Of a stretch of 64,000 nt of DNA, positions 34,998 through 47,425 are shown in pieces; position 1 is the first letter of the stretch, and each line of letters starts with the position of its first letter. This DNA comes from Tipula vernalis (taxonomy: Eukaryota > Arthropoda > Insecta > Diptera > Tipulidae): the NCBI GenBank assembly GCA_958295665.1, contig OY282560.1, forward strand, positions 192,822,061 to 192,886,060. Direction: 5' to 3'. The notes below the pieces were generated by a model. It worked only from the letters and a program-made list of their open reading frames with translations. It had not been told where the DNA came from and did no database searches. The position numbers and the translations under genes are program-made.

Positions 34998-37413
34998 ATG
35001 TTCAAATGTCTTTTAGGGTTTTTTTCCTCCAAAATTTTAATTAATCATATAAAATCATATCATACTAAAAATATCACACAATTTCAGTGCCTTCACGATA
35101 ATTGTTTCGAAAATTTCTCAAACTTACATTCTTTCAAAAGACATTTAGACAGAGTTCATATTAGTGATTATAAACCTGAATCTAAGAACCATCAACCATG
35201 TTCAGAATCAAGAAGAATTCAATAAAAATTGTTCCCATCAGTTACATGAAAATATCGAAACGCCTTCTGCAAATGCAATCGATTCAGCAATAGGTACTGC
35301 AATAACGTCACAAAATTATCAAATTAATCTAATCGACCCTAATATTCTTTCTGAAATTCATCCAGGAGTTTTTTTTACATTGGCTCTTCATAGTAATAAT
35401 AGTTTTAATCGGAAAAACGTATCGAGTATAATTGAGCATATAAAATTTCAAATTACAGATCCCATTGCAAATGTACTACATTCTAAAATTTTACCTTTAA
35501 TTGAAAACTCTATAGTCAGATATGAAGCAAAAAATATACTAAAGAACTACAAAGACTAGATCTATTTAAAAAGCCGCCTTTTTATGTGATCAATAATGAG
35601 GTGTGTGAAGTAATTGTTAATAATATTCCAACACTTGATTCAAATAAAGTTACGGGAATTATGATGCCTATTGATTTTCAGATCAAAAAATATTTCGAAT
35701 GTGAAAACATTTTAAAATTAACCTTAGAAAATAAAAAACAATTAAACGAAAATTCTTCAAATCGCTTGTCTAATTTGGTACATGGAAGTGTATGGAAAGA
35801 AAAAATGTTAGCTTTCTCAGAAAAAATTACCATACCAGTAGTTTTTTATTTGGATGACTTTTCTATTGATAATCCTTTGGGACCTCATGTGAAAGATCAT
35901 TCAATTTGTGGGGTATATTATACGTTCCCAACTTTGCCTGTAAATCAGTTGTCAAGGCTCAACAACATATTTGTTGCAGGATTTTTCAAAACTAAAGATC
36001 GTTCCGAATTCGGTAATATATTTACATTTAAGCCGTTTGTAGAAGGTATTAAGAAATAGGAAACGGAAGGAATAGGCTTTAAAATTGATGGCGTAAATGT
36101 AAATATTTTATTTGTCTTATCTTTCGTACTTGGTGATAATTTAGGATTAAATACTTATCTAGGCTTTTGTAGTAGTTTTAATTCTAGTTATTTTTGCAGA
36201 AGCTACAAAAGAAACAAATCTCAAACACAAAATGATCTAATTGAAATCAAAGATTCATTGCGCAATAGAGAAAATTATGCAAATGATTTGATAATTAACA
36301 ATGAAAAGCTCACTGGCATCAAAGAAGATAGTATTTTTAACGGCATACCTAGTTTTCATGTAACAGATAATTTTTATTTTGACATTATGCATGACTTATA
36401 CGAAGGTATTTGTAAGTATGACGTTTCAAAAATATTGCTATATTTTATTGAAAAATTAAAATATTTCACGTTAGATAACTTAGACTACAGAAAACAAATG
36501 TTTGACTATGGTGAATCAGAAATAGGAAACATTTCACCACCTTTGACGATAGCTTCACTAAAATCAAATACTTTAAAAATGACTCCTCGCGAGACCATGT
36601 GTTTTGTTAACTATTTGCCTTTGATGATTGGTGACTTGATTCCTGATAATGACAAAGTTTGGGAATTATATTTGGTACTAATAAAAATAGTCGATTTAAC
36701 GTTAATGTCCGAGTTTAATGAGCAACAGCTAAAATCATTGGAACTTTTACTTTCAAGGCACAATTCCCTTTACACAGAAATATTTAACGAACCATTAAAA
36801 CCTAAGTATCATTTTTTGGTACATTATCCAACAGCCATCCGAAAATGTGGTCCTTTAAAGCATTTATGGTGTATGAGGTTTGAAGCTGTGCAAAGGATTT
36901 ATAAGAACTCGGCTAAAGTGACCAATTCAAGAATTAACATTTCAAACCCTTTAGCAATCAAAGCTGGTCTGAAATTTGCCCATCTTCTCTGTAATAAAAG
37001 TTTTTTTGAAAAAGATTTAATTTTTGAAGAGAAAGATGTTTTAAATTGCAATCTTTACCAACAATACAAAAGTATTAATCAAAATATATTGTATTTTAAC
37101 CATGTTTCATGTGTAAAAAAATTAACATTCAAAGGAAAAATTTAAAAAAAACAGTTTTTTCTAACTAAATCAGATAATCAAACAGGTATGAACCTTTATG
37201 AAATTATGGAAATGATTTTACACAAATCGTTCCCATATTTTGTTTGTAAACAGTGGAAGATTTCTTATTTCAGTTACCATTACCAGTTTTATATAACAGA
37301 GAGAGAGAAGTGGAAATTTTTTCTTTACATAACATTCTTGAATTTCATGGCCCCCCAATTCACATACATGTATTAGTTAATGGTATGAAAGCTTTCCGAT
37401 TAAAAAAATATTA
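34998..37413 (+). pseudogene. CACTA-type transposase with N-terminal C2H2 finger, inactivated
   Basis: The first frame (34998-35225) holds a C2H2-like segment, QCLHDNCFENFSNLHSFKRHLDRVH. A frameshift near 35200 leads to 35559, another near 35548 leads into 35586-36059, which contains PVVFYLDDFSIDNPLGPH and VAGFFKTKDRSEFGN. An in-frame TAG at 36057-36059 then interrupts, and the same frame continues with VLGDNLGLNTYLGF, DIMHDLYEGI (about 36380) and PLKHLWCMRFEAVQRIYK (about 36855). These are the CACTA catalytic-region phrases. A frame-shifted C-terminal part, ending near 37413, reads FHGPPIHIHVLVNGMKAFRL. Two or more shifts and one stop make it dead, but decay is light, so the copy is not very old. 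Confidence 0.82.
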
Positions 37414-38212
37414 AAATAACGAAGAAAATGGGATGTAAATTAATTTCCTAGTACTTTATTATGATTTAACATTTTGGAATGAATACCTGAATTACCTTAA
37501 TATAATAAGAAACTTTATCAAATTGAAATATTTATTTAAAATATGTGTAATATTACAAATATATAATTACCATAATAAAAAAGCAACTGTTATAATTTAT
37601 TAATATAAAATGAATTAAATAATAATAAAAATAAATAATAAAAAATTATATAAAATATTTGTTTTATTTTGAACAAAATATACAAAACATTTTCAGATTT
37701 AACATGATCGTCCTATTAGTTTATTCTATAGTAATATGGTTCGTCACATTGTCCTAACTTTGCCTTCACATTGCCGTAATTAGACACATCCTGTTGATTG
37801 AATGTTCCAATTATTATTTTAAATCGACACTTTTTTATCTCACATTGTTTGTAAAGTATGATCCTTTAGTTTTTTAATAATATTTGTCCTCTTCAAATAA
37901 TGTTTACTATTGTTGAAAATAATATTATAAATATTATTGTTTCAAAAATAGGCATAATTATTCGTTTTGTTTTAATAGTATACAATCCTATATTTTTAAC
38001 ACTGGATGCATTATTTAATTAATGTTCTATATTTTTTAAAATTAATGTGATTAATTATCAATCAAAAATTATTTAAGTGTTGATACAACAGTAAATATTC
38101 ACTTTTATAATAAAAGTTTGGAAATTATTATTATAATATTATCGATCCCGTTGACCAAAAACAATAGTAAAAAATTATTAGATGTACATGAAATTCTATT
38201 AATTTTACAGTG

Positions 38213-38226
38213 TTTTTTTCTGAGTG
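38213..38226 (-). repeat. CACTA-like right terminal inverted repeat
   Basis: Reverse complement reads CACTCAGAAAAAAA; followed by CAGGATAAACG of the Helitron. Confidence 0.85.
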
Positions 38227-40620
38227 CAGGATAAACGTCTAGCGATCGCCAAGACATCACCGCACGTGTGTTCAAACAAAAACTCAGGACGTTAATGTAA
38301 TTCATCGTTAAGCAGATGGTTTTCGGACGACCATGTCGTTGGATGTACTCAGTAGAGTGGCAGAAGCGTGGGTAATCACATGCATACATTCTGATGTGGT
38401 TAATTGTGAAAATCAGACCAGATCAAATCGATTCAATTATCAGCGCCGAAATACCAGTTTCAGAAGCCGACCCGGAGTTGCTCGCGGTAGTCGCATCAAA
38501 CATGATTCGCGGTCCGTGCAGTGATCACAATCCAGATTTACCGTGTAGGGCCGATGGGAAATGCACAAAACAATATCTGCAACCGTTGCTGGCATACACA
38601 ATTAGTGGAAACGACGGTTATTCACTACATCGGCTTCGTTCACCCGAAGATGGTGGCAGAACAGTCACGATGACGGTGTGGTCGATAATCGCTGGATCGT
38701 TCCGTATTGCAAGCTGCTATCGAAGACTTTCGCAAACACACTGCCGTGTTGAGTACTGTAACTCCATTAAATCCATTAAATATGTCTGCAAATACGTGAA
38801 TGAAAGGTGTGTTCGGCAGTGTTTGCCTGTTCGAGCTTGCTGCTCCGATTTGGCGTATTTTCTCATTTGTAATACACGAACGTCATCCCATTGTTCAACA
38901 TTTGTGGCTGCACTTGGAGAATGGACAGCGTACCTATGCCAAAGCGATCGAAGAAGCTTCAACGACGAAAGAAAGGTCAACCTATCGCCAATGCCACTGT
39001 TTCTGCGCCAGCAAATCAAATTCGTACATTGTTCGCGATCATCATAGCGACTTGTAATTCATCGAATACAATGGCATTGTGGAACAAATACAAGGACGAG
39101 ATGGCTCACGACATTTTGCATCGAGATCGTACTGCAATATCGAATTATTGCAACATCGAGCTTGAAATAAACGACGAGATACGCAACAAAGCTTTGATCG
39201 TGATCGAAAACATATGCGTGCCTATGTGCGGCAGCTTTTTGGCGAAATTGGGCATGCCTGCACCAATACGATCGATGCACGATGCATTTAATTGTGAATT
39301 GAAACGAGAGCCAGTGCAAATTCAATGAGCCAAATAGTACGAACGAATGTCCCGCTTTTAAATGCACTCCAAAAGAACGTGTACGACGCATTGATGAAGG
39401 CAGTTGGAAGAAAACGGCGGAATATTCTTCCTCGATGCTCCCCATGGAACAGGCATAACCTTTCTGATTTCATTGCTTTTGGGTACAATTCGCCCGAGAT
39501 CTCAAACAGCGTTAGTTGTTGTATGATCAGGAATTGGCGGCCAGACGGCACATTCTACATTGAAGTTGCCGATTAATATCCACACGAATGACAAGCCAGT
39601 ATGGTCAATTGCCAAGAACTCGGCGATTTCCAAGGTATTGCAAGAATGCAAAAGCATCATCTAAGACGAGTACACAATGGCCCACAAATGATCATTGGAA
39701 GCGTTCAATCGAACGATGAATGATTTACGAAGTGACTCAAGACGTTTTAGTGGAACGACGATTCTGCTGGTCGACGATTTTCGTTATAGCTACCTGTCAT
39801 TCCGAGATCGACAGCTTCAGATGAACTCAACGCATGTCTGAAATCGCCGAGTTTGTGGCGCTATGTGAAGCAGTTGACCACGAACATGAACGGATTGATT
39901 TCGTTTCCCTCGAATTTTTGTATGTTGACGACGTCGAAGGAAGAGCTTATCACGAAAGTATTTCCGGACATTCGCCAAAATTATAAGAATTGGCACACGA
40001 TTAACTCGGCGAACTAGCGATTTTGTCAGCGAAGAACAAGGATGAGGCAGTCCGAATTACTTGATTGAAAATCATATCGCTGGGGAAATGCATTGTTAGA
40101 AATCCGTTGAGTGTGTGACCAATGAAGACGAGGCAACCAACTATCCGTCCGAGTTTTTGAATGCGATTGATTTGCCAGGAATACTACCGCATAACTTGAT
40201 GCTCAAGGTCGGATCTGTAATGGCAAAAACGTGAATGGCCGTGAAGAGACTGATGAACAACGTGATTCAAGCGAAGATAATCGAGGGCAAATTCAAAGGA
40301 GAGGATGTTCTAATTCCGTGAATTTCTCTGATTCCAACTGACATTCTGTTCGAGTTCAAGTCCATTTAGTTCGCCGTTCGTTTGGCGTTCCCTATACCTA
40401 CAAATCGCAAGGTCAATCGTTGGAAGTGTGCGGAAAAATCTGGAATTTACGTGTTTTTCCCATGGTCAGTTGTACGTCGCGTGTTCGATATTTGGCAAAC
40501 CACCATGGTTGTTCATTTACGTGCCGGAGAACAAAACGAAAATTGTTGTTTACCCCAATGCATTGTAGTGATTTGCGTCTGTATTCTTTTAAATTCCAAC
40601 TGACTCCGATTCATTTCCAC
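38227..40620 (+). pseudogene. Helitron Rep-helicase, HUH nuclease and PIF1 helicase part
   Basis: The frame resumes after the insertion with TSSDRQDITARVFKQKLR, then the nuclease block, where the family's His-Ala-His is His-Ala-Tyr (SHAYILMW, about 38375-38400) and a stop precedes it. Next come IRPDQIDSIISAEIP, GPCSDHNPDLPCRADGKCTK and SIKYVCKYVN. The PIF1-type helicase begins near 39325 (RTNVPLLNALQKNVYDALMK). Its Walker A reads PHGTGIT instead of PGGTGKT, and motif II reads DEYTMAH. The C-terminal region with an LEVCG block ends near 40600. Both enzymatic centres are damaged, so the copy is inert. Confidence 0.88.
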
Positions 40621-40854
40621 ATTGAGAGAAAAAATCGAAAAAAACAACTCAATTATCGATAGATGCCTGTGTTTGAATCGACGTTTCATTCACTTTTCAA
40701 TACATTAGTGTTGAAATTGATGAAAATGTGAAAGGAATGCCCACTCGACTCAATCGTCTGTTAAGAATTGAGTTGAGTTGTTTGATTTTTTTTTTCTCAT
40801 CAAAATGATTTTTCGTGAAGGACAAAAGAATTTGCTCGGAACGAAGTAATTTGG

Positions 40855-40882
40855 GGCGGAACGAATTTCGCCGGGCAGCTAG
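40855..40882 (+). other. Helitron 3' terminus
   Basis: Short hairpin (GGCG...CGCC) about ten bases before a terminal CTAG, next base T. This fits the known Helitron rule of a 3' hairpin, CTRR end and insertion before T. Confidence 0.85.
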
Positions 40883-43240
40883 TTTCTTATAATTTTATTG
40901 TAGTGAAAATCATATACGTAAAAAAATCAAAATTTTTACCTTTTCGCTGCTGAAAATTGTTGAACCGTTGTCTACATTGTCGTCGTCATTAAATCATTTA
41001 CATAAATTGTCTACACGAGTATACAATTGATTAATTATTTTATGTAGAATGCTTAACAATTTTTGGAATATCACTTCAATTCGATGATTTCTGCAGCTAT
41101 TTATAAAGATGCCTTGGCATTTGCAATCGCATACATATAATTTCTTACTTGTTTCGCCATACATATCAAAGGAATATAACAGATTAATTTGAAAATAATA
41201 ATATGACAATGCCCTTAAGAATATAAAATTCATATAATCAAAATTCTTAGAATGTAAATACATAAATATGAGTATATTCAACCCTCTTCATATAAATATG
41301 TGTACGTACAAATACAGAGCTGTCTTCGAAAGAATCATGTAAAATTTAAACTGAAATAAAGGATATTGAATTTTTTTTTGCATTTTATTCTTAGTTCCTT
41401 AGAGCCTGATTTCAAAAAATATTTTCTTGAACATGAAGATTTTGCAAAATAATAATAACAATTCTACTTTGACTTTATGTGTCTATGTATATGTATGAAT
41501 GTATGTACATCATTATTCAACATCATCAACATAATCATCATGATCATAAAAAAAAAAAAACGAGGAATAAAATTCTTGTATTACAACAACATAAAAATAA
41601 TAATCATCATAATAATACATCCATATATAGAGAATGTAGTAGCATAACATATAATATACATACAAAACCAGAGTCACAAAAAAAAATCTTCTATGTTCAT
41701 AATAATAAGAAACCGGGAATAAAAAGGGAGGTTGAAGGATTTGAATGCATGTACATACAACAAAAACAAATTCGATTGTTATAACAGAAAATCCCTTGGA
41801 TTTGTTTTTCCTTTTTTTTCTTGTGTACATTCCCATAAAATATGAAATTATGAATATATCATGCTTCCTTCAAGAAGAGGATTTGAGATTTTATTTTTGT
41901 ATTCTTGCTGTGTATTTTTCGTTCTTGTTTTGAGCCACTTGAAACAGAAAACTAACAATTTTTTTTATACTTGGTTCTGCTTAAAATTGTTTATTCGATA
42001 TAGCTATACTCATAAACATTTACTCGTTTAAGCTTTAAAACGAAAGGGATTTTAATTGGAAAATACTAAGTGAAGAGTTTCACCTAAACAAGATCACATG
42101 CTGCTGAGAACAATAATTGTAAAATTTTAATTAAATTTTGCCTAGGATTTAGTCAATTACAGTTTTGCATACTGAATAAGGGTAGCATACATGAATGTAG
42201 CAACTTATGGTAAGTTAATTTTACTCATGTTCGGAAGTTAAGATTCATTAATACAGATAATTCAAATGATGTTAGCTACAATACATTCCAGCCAAAAATA
42301 AAAAGTATAGTGACTATCGACCGGAAACATGAAGAACTTTGTTCCACCTATTCGTGAAAAATATCGGAAAATCAGAAGAACCCAGAAAATATTAAAAATT
42401 GGAAAAAAGTCATCCTCTAGAGTGTAATTCAGGAGATATTTGTTTCATGTGATTTATAAATAGTTATATCGAGGAATAATTATGTTCAAGTTTCCCGTAG
42501 GAAATCTGGGAAAGTTTGGTTTTCCAAAAATCATTAGGAACATTGTCAACACTCAAGATGCCGGTTTTCCCACGGGAAACTTTACCTGATTTTCCTTTCA
42601 GCGGTAGCTGGTTACGAATCCCTCAAATGCAATTCATCTCTAAACATCAAATAACAAATCTGATGACGGCGCACTATGCCTTATTAAATATGTGTGTAAA
42701 TAATATTTTAAAGGCTGTCTCATAAAAATTAAAATGTGATGATCTCACGAGCTGAAAACAGTAGTGCCAATTCTTTTTTTTTTTTTTTTTTTGCTCAATC
42801 TCCTTTTTGTCGTGTGCTAATTTTTGACATTTGAGCTGTTATTTTTGCAAGTGGTATAAGTCCATATTTTGTTGAATCGAGATAATGAAAGAATAGAGAA
42901 ATAATAAATGCAAAATTATACAGGATTTTGAATTTTCTTATTTTTTGCACAAGTATTAGAGATGCATTTGTTTTTATTATGGCCATAAATTTCTTACCGT
43001 TAGAAAGATTATACTGTCATTTGTCTATTGCAATCATTAACTTAATTTTTTTTGAAAAATGGACTTAGACCACTTTAAAAAATAACAGCTCATTTCTTCA
43101 ATTCTCAAAAGTTTTCTAGTGGATATGTTATCAGTGTGAATTTTTAAGCGTTTTAATTTTGTTTTTTTGTTTTCCGTACGATTTAAAGTAATTTTTGATT
43201 TTTTAATTTCTCTTTTCATCTCTTAAATTTCATTTTTGAA
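40883..43240. other. intergenic, low complexity
   Basis: Contains a CAT/AAT-rich stretch at 41510-41660 that opens frames on both strands, a T17 run at 42775-42792, and the GGAAAA/TTTTCC words at 42345-42600. No gene, RNA or transposon end is supported. Confidence 0.45.
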
Positions 43241-43365
43241 AAATTGATGGCGGTAATATTGTTTAATTTGTGGCTGTCACAAAATCAGGTAAGCGACATA
43301 AAAAATAAATTAAATGTTTTTATAATTAATTTTCATAATTTAATAATCAATTAAATTATTTTAGA

Positions 43366-43577
43366 ATGAACGTATCCAAAGAAGAATACGATTTAATTTT
43401 TGAAATGAAAAAGCCAGGGAGAGAAAGCCTTTGGCAACTGAAGCATCCTCTGCATAAGCATAACAGCATTAAAATATTGAAATGGAGAGAAGTAGCGTCA
43501 AATTTGTCAATCATCCCTAATGATGCTAGGGCATTATGGAAGCGCATTCGGGCTAGATATGCCAGAGCGAAATCTCT
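43366..43577 (+). CDS. MADF-like DNA-binding protein, 5' part (gene split by LTR element)
   Basis: An ATG directly after a TTATTTTAG acceptor (43356-43364; matching donor CAG|GTAAGC at about 43289) opens a frame reading EYDLIFEMKKPGRESLWQLK, KILKWREVASNL and NDARALWKRIRARYARAK. The spacing of Trp residues, with a final basic helix, fits an MADF/Myb-SANT-like DNA-binding domain of about 75 residues. The frame is cut at codon 71 by the Ty3 element, whose 4-bp duplication CTCT spans 43574-43577. Without the insertion it continues in frame at 50367. It may be a host gene or the DNA-binding protein of another transposon (PIF/Harbinger elements carry such a protein); no transposase was found beside it. 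Confidence 0.65.
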
Positions 43578-44284
43578 TGTGATGTGTTGTTATGGTTGGT
43601 GCGATGGGGGGCACAAAAACAACGAAACAAATAAATTTTTGTTAATGGCCACACAATGCACAAATTTAATATGCGGCCACAAATTTTATTAATACAAATC
43701 ACAAAATGTGGACAAAGTCCACCACCACTCCGCGTGATATTTCCTTATTATTTTTTACTTTAATTTAATTTTTATTTAATTTTTAATTAGTTTAAATATA
43801 TATATATATAATTATTTTTCGAAAATATTTGAATTTATATCTTTTAAACAAAAGGCGAATACGTCGCGTCCGAAGTTGTAACGAGAGTGTGTATAAAATA
43901 TTGCTCGAGACGATGAATCAAAAACATATGGGATGAATTTTAGCCGTAAAAATAGAGCACTGAAATAAAAGTAAAATTCAGCTAAAAGAAATAATTTGTG
44001 ATTAGTTGTGAATAACCACAAAAGATGGTTATGAAATCGTTTTGATTGTTGTACTGAAGTGTCCAAGATATTCAGTACAAAGTAGTGGTGTGTGGAAAGT
44101 ATTTTAAGTACGGATTCCAACCGAGTAAGTCCAAATCTACTCTATAGTTGTCACTACTAAGCTGTGTGAGGCTGTTTCAAACACAATTATATTTTATAGT
44201 CGAAATGAGTTGCATTTCGAATAATTGTAGGGATAAACGAATTGTAATAAATTGATAAATTGATTGCATGAGTGGATCACTACA
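43578..44284 (-). repeat. 3' LTR of the Ty3 element
   Basis: 707 bases; reads TGTGATG...ATCACTACA on the plus strand, that is TG...CA ended. Contains a short (TA)n at about 43797-43811. Frames inside are shadows. Confidence 0.92.
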
Positions 44285-44300
44285 TGACTCTCCCGCAAGT
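44285..44300 (-). promoter_or_regulatory. polypurine tract for plus-strand priming
   Basis: On the minus strand GCGGGAGAGTCA lies directly before the 3' LTR, purine-rich and in the required position. Confidence 0.6.
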
Positions 44301-44312
44301 TAAAATCCTCCA

Positions 44313-47300
44313 TCAACAATGTTTATTCGGCTGAAATACGGACAGTTTTAGGTGTATGATGAACCGATTTTTGTTCGTGGAACACAGTATGCCGTAAGCC
44401 GGTTTGAGCCGGTCGATTGAAATGGTTTGATTTTTACCATTAATCAACACGGTGAATTGTTTGCGAAGGCGTCGAATGACTTTAAATGGACCTTCGTATG
44501 GAGGTGATAATCCGGTGCGAACCTTGTCTGTTCTTACGAACACAAAATCGCAATTATTGAGCGATTTTGGAATGAAAACGTCGTCTTGTTTAGACTGACT
44601 GGTGGATTTTGGTACAAGGTTTTGCATTGAATGCCGCAATTGGTCGATGACTGTATCGGTAGTTGGAATTGGTGAAAGAGGATTTTCGATTAAGAACTCA
44701 CCAGGTAGTTTAATGGTTTGACCATAAACTAGTTCTGCCGGTGAGCACTTTAGATCTTCTTTCACTGTTGCTCGGATGCCAAGTAAAATTATTGGAATTT
44801 CCGAGCTCCAATGAGTTGTATTGTTTCTGGCCATAAGTGCGGCTTTAAGTTGCCGGTGAAAGCGTTCGACCATGCCATTGGCTTGCGGATGATAAGCCGT
44901 TGTACGTATTCGGTTTGAGCCAAGGAGTTTTGTTAACTCTGTAAAAAGCTTGGACTCAAATTGCGTTCCTTGATCAGTTGTGATCGTAAGGGGTACGCCG
45001 AATCGAGATACGTAGTTGTTTACGAATGTAATGGCTATGGTTGCTGCAGACATGTTTGTCATGTAATACGCTTCGGGCCAACGAGTGAAGCGATCGACAC
45101 AGGTAAGTAAATATGTGTATCCATTAGATGGAGGAAGTGGACCTACTATATCTAAATGGATATGTTCAAATCGACTATGTGGAATTTCGAATTTGCCATG
45201 GGGTGATTTTGTGTGACGTTGTACTTTAGAACGTTGGCAAGATAAACAACACTGAGCCCAATTGCCTACGTCTTTGTTTATGCTGGGCCAAAAGTAACGA
45301 GCAGCGATCAATTTACGAGATGCTCGGACAGCAGGATGCGAAATATTGTGCAGTGTGTCGAAAATGGTTCGACGTAATGATTCTGCAATATAAGGGCGAT
45401 TGTTACCCGTAGAAGTTTCGCATACGATTTCGAGGCCAGGCAGTTTAAAAAGTTCTAGTTTCCATGATGAACTAGTGTGACATTCAGAACCAGAAAGTAA
45501 ATTCTGAAGTTCTAGGTCAACTTTTTGAGTGTTTGCAATTTTGCTCAAGTCGAAATGTGTTTCGACTGCGGCCGATTCGTTGTCAGTGGTGCGGGATAAT
45601 GTATCCGCGACAACGTTGTCATGTCCAGAAACATGTTGTATGTCCGAAGTAAATTGAGTTATATAATCCAAGTGGCGTGATTGCCTTGGATTACGTTCAG
45701 TTTTTGACTGAATCGCTCGTGTCAGAGGTTTGTGGTCGGTGTAGATTGTAAAATCTCGACCTTCAACAAAGTATCTGAAGTGTTTGACTGCCAGATAAAT
45801 TGCGAGTAATTCCCTGTCGAATGCGGAATATTTCTTTTCGGCATCCGAGAGTTTTTTCGAGAAGAATCCCAGAGGCTCCCAACACTCGTTATGGTACTGT
45901 TGCAGTACTGCTCCGACGGCAGTGTTTGATGCATCAGTAGTCAAACGAAGCTTTGAGTCGCTTAGTGGGTGTGCCAGAAGTGTTATCTGTTCCAATTCAT
46001 TTTTCAACGACGTGAATGCTTGTTGGCATTCGTCGGTCCAAGAGAAGTTCTTGGCGGTCTTGGGCTTCTTGAGTAAGGTTGCCAAGTGGCCGTGAATTGG
46101 TGCGAGTGTTTGCGCGAGTTTCGGTATAAAACGGTGGTAGTAATTTACCATACCGACAAATCGTTGAATACTTTTAATTGAAGTAGGAGCTGGGAAATCT
46201 CTGATAGCGTTAATTCGTTCGTCTGATGGCAGAATACCATCAGGTGTAATCTTGTGGCTAAGGAAATCAAGAGTGGTTGCGCCAAAGACGCATTTTGCGC
46301 TCTTGATATGCACGTGAAACTGTGCTAACTTATTGAACAATTGTTCTAATTGTAGTTTGTGCTGTTCCTCAGTGTGCGAAGCAACAAGTATATCGTCAAT
46401 GTAGACGAAAACGAATTCTAGTTCACGAACGACTTCGTTCATGAAGCGCTGAAATGTTTGTACGGCGTTTCGTAGACCGAATGGCATTCGAGTGAATTCG
46501 AAGAGGCCAAATGGGGTCGTTATTGCCGTTTTGTGAACATCTTCAGGCGCGACGGGAATTAAATGGTACGCTCTGACTAGATCAATTTTGGAGAAAATTT
46601 TGCATCCATGTAAGTGCATGGAGAAATTTTGAATGTGGGGTATCGGGTAGCGATCCGGTGTTGTGACCGAGTTTAAACGCCGATAATCCCCACATGGTCT
46701 CCAATCTTGATCTTTCTTTCTTACCATGTGTAAAGGGCACGAGACGGAAGATGCCGATGGCCGACAAATCCCTAATTCCACCATGTGCTGAAATTCAGTG
46801 AAAGCAGCTTTGTGCCGGATTGGATCTAGCCTACGTGGTCTTGACACGGGCAGATGGCCTGCGGTGACAATATGGTGGACCACGTTATGTCGGACTAGTA
46901 AGTTATAGTTCGGCTCTGCTGTTAAAGAAAGAAATTGTTTAAGCAGAGTGCCGTAATCATTGTTGACCTTGAAATGGATCGGTGTCGGTGTGTCGATGCG
47001 AACCATGGTGGCATTGATTGATAGCTTAGTCGCTGAATCAACCAGCCTTTTGTTTTTTAGGTCAACAAGAAGTCCGAATTTGCAAAGAAAATCGGCGCTA
47101 ATGATCGGACGATTCACAGCAGCTATGATAAAAGCGTGCGTGAAGGTTCGTTTTAGCCCGAGATCCACCTGCAGCAACTTTGTGCCGTATGTGTGGATTG
47201 GTGTTCCATTGGCAGCCGATAAGACTAGATCGGGATTTCGTTTATGCACTGTATATAAATATTTAAAATGTGCGACTGGAATAACCGATAGGTCAGCGCC

Positions 47301-47321
47301 AGTATCAATTAAGTATGTCAA
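44313..47321 (-). CDS. pol: Ty3-type pol polyprotein (protease, RT, RNase H, integrase)
   Basis: One frame of 1002 codons without a stop. Visible in order: aspartic protease active site DTGAD at residues 6-10, RT with the YIDD catalytic box at about 305, RNase H starting with a TTDAS block at about 457, integrase zinc finger (His-His-Cys-Cys, about 655-690), then catalytic Asp in HLDIVGP (about 722), Asp in TTDQGTQFE and Glu in GMVERF (about 817). The C-end is basic. The listed methionine lies inside the protease, so the real start is by -1 frameshifting from gag: the pol frame is offset accordingly and stays open upstream towards 47430. All key catalytic residues seem present. Encodes the enzymes for cDNA synthesis and integration in cytoplasmic particles. 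Confidence 0.93.
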   Translation of the reverse strand: MTYLIDTGADLSVIPVAHFKYLYTVHKRNPDLVLSAANGTPIHTYGTKLLQVDLGLKRTFTHAFIIAAVNRPIISADFLCKFGLLVDLKNKRLVDSATKLSINATMVRIDTPTPIHFKVNNDYGTLLKQFLSLTAEPNYNLLVRHNVVHHIVTAGHLPVSRPRRLDPIRHKAAFTEFQHMVELGICRPSASSVSCPLHMVRKKDQDWRPCGDYRRLNSVTTPDRYPIPHIQNFSMHLHGCKIFSKIDLVRAYHLIPVAPEDVHKTAITTPFGLFEFTRMPFGLRNAVQTFQRFMNEVVRELEFVFVYIDDILVASHTEEQHKLQLEQLFNKLAQFHVHIKSAKCVFGATTLDFLSHKITPDGILPSDERINAIRDFPAPTSIKSIQRFVGMVNYYHRFIPKLAQTLAPIHGHLATLLKKPKTAKNFSWTDECQQAFTSLKNELEQITLLAHPLSDSKLRLTTDASNTAVGAVLQQYHNECWEPLGFFSKKLSDAEKKYSAFDRELLAIYLAVKHFRYFVEGRDFTIYTDHKPLTRAIQSKTERNPRQSRHLDYITQFTSDIQHVSGHDNVVADTLSRTTDNESAAVETHFDLSKIANTQKVDLELQNLLSGSECHTSSSWKLELFKLPGLEIVCETSTGNNRPYIAESLRRTIFDTLHNISHPAVRASRKLIAARYFWPSINKDVGNWAQCCLSCQRSKVQRHTKSPHGKFEIPHSRFEHIHLDIVGPLPPSNGYTYLLTCVDRFTRWPEAYYMTNMSAATIAITFVNNYVSRFGVPLTITTDQGTQFESKLFTELTKLLGSNRIRTTAYHPQANGMVERFHRQLKAALMARNNTTHWSSEIPIILLGIRATVKEDLKCSPAELVYGQTIKLPGEFLIENPLSPIPTTDTVIDQLRHSMQNLVPKSTSQSKQDDVFIPKSLNNCDFVFVRTDKVRTGLSPPYEGPFKVIRRLRKQFTVLINGKNQTISIDRLKPAYGILCSTNKNRFIIHLKLSVFQPNKHC

Positions 47322-47425
47322 TTTAGTGAGTTTGTCGTATATGTGTATGCGAGTCGAGAAATCGTTGTTTGACTTAGCAGTTGAAATGTGGGTGTTTGAC
47401 GTACCAGTCAGAACCCGTTTGTTGA

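Larger units (their letters stand above)
32321..38226 (+). mobile_element. CACTA-like (EnSpm) DNA transposon, 5.9 kb
   Basis: The ends are inverted copies, CACTCAGAAAAAAA at 32321 and its complement ending at 38226, starting with CACT as in the EnSpm/CACTA group. Both outer flanks carry CA, a 2-bp duplication at most. The host Helitron frame stops exactly at the left end and resumes directly after the right end, which fixes the borders independently. Inside are two plus-strand genes: a spliced accessory protein (33776-34940) and a zinc-finger transposase (34998-37413). Together with the transposase text this makes the superfamily call firm, although animal CACTA elements are uncommon. Confidence 0.85.
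30500..40882 (+). mobile_element. Helitron (rolling-circle transposon), degenerate, interrupted
   Basis: Rep/helicase coding remnants run on the plus strand from 30884 to 32320 and from 38227 to about 40620, with a CACTA-like insertion between. The 3' terminus is clear: an imperfect hairpin (GGCGGAACGAATTTCGCC, about 40853-40872), then GGGCAG and CTAG at 40879-40882, followed by T, which is the canonical Helitron CTRR|T end. The 5' TC end was not fixed; about 30.5-30.6 kb is likely from the coding start. Excluding the insertion the element is about 4.4 kb. Confidence 0.88.

Noticed and set aside
32336..37720. CCTATTA-like words as CACTA subterminal repeats
   Set aside because: They occur at 32336, 32620, 33811 and 37711 but are too short and scattered to separate from chance in A+T-rich DNA.
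38717..39551. Minus-strand ORFs of 87-128 codons
   Set aside because: They are antisense shadows of the Helitron helicase frames, which match the family on the plus strand.
41479..41836. Overlapping ORFs on both strands
   Set aside because: They arise from CAT/AAT-rich low-complexity DNA; neither strand shows a domain.
43812..44120. 102-codon ORF also found at 49890-50198
   Set aside because: Both lie inside the two LTRs of the Ty3 element and are the same non-coding sequence twice.
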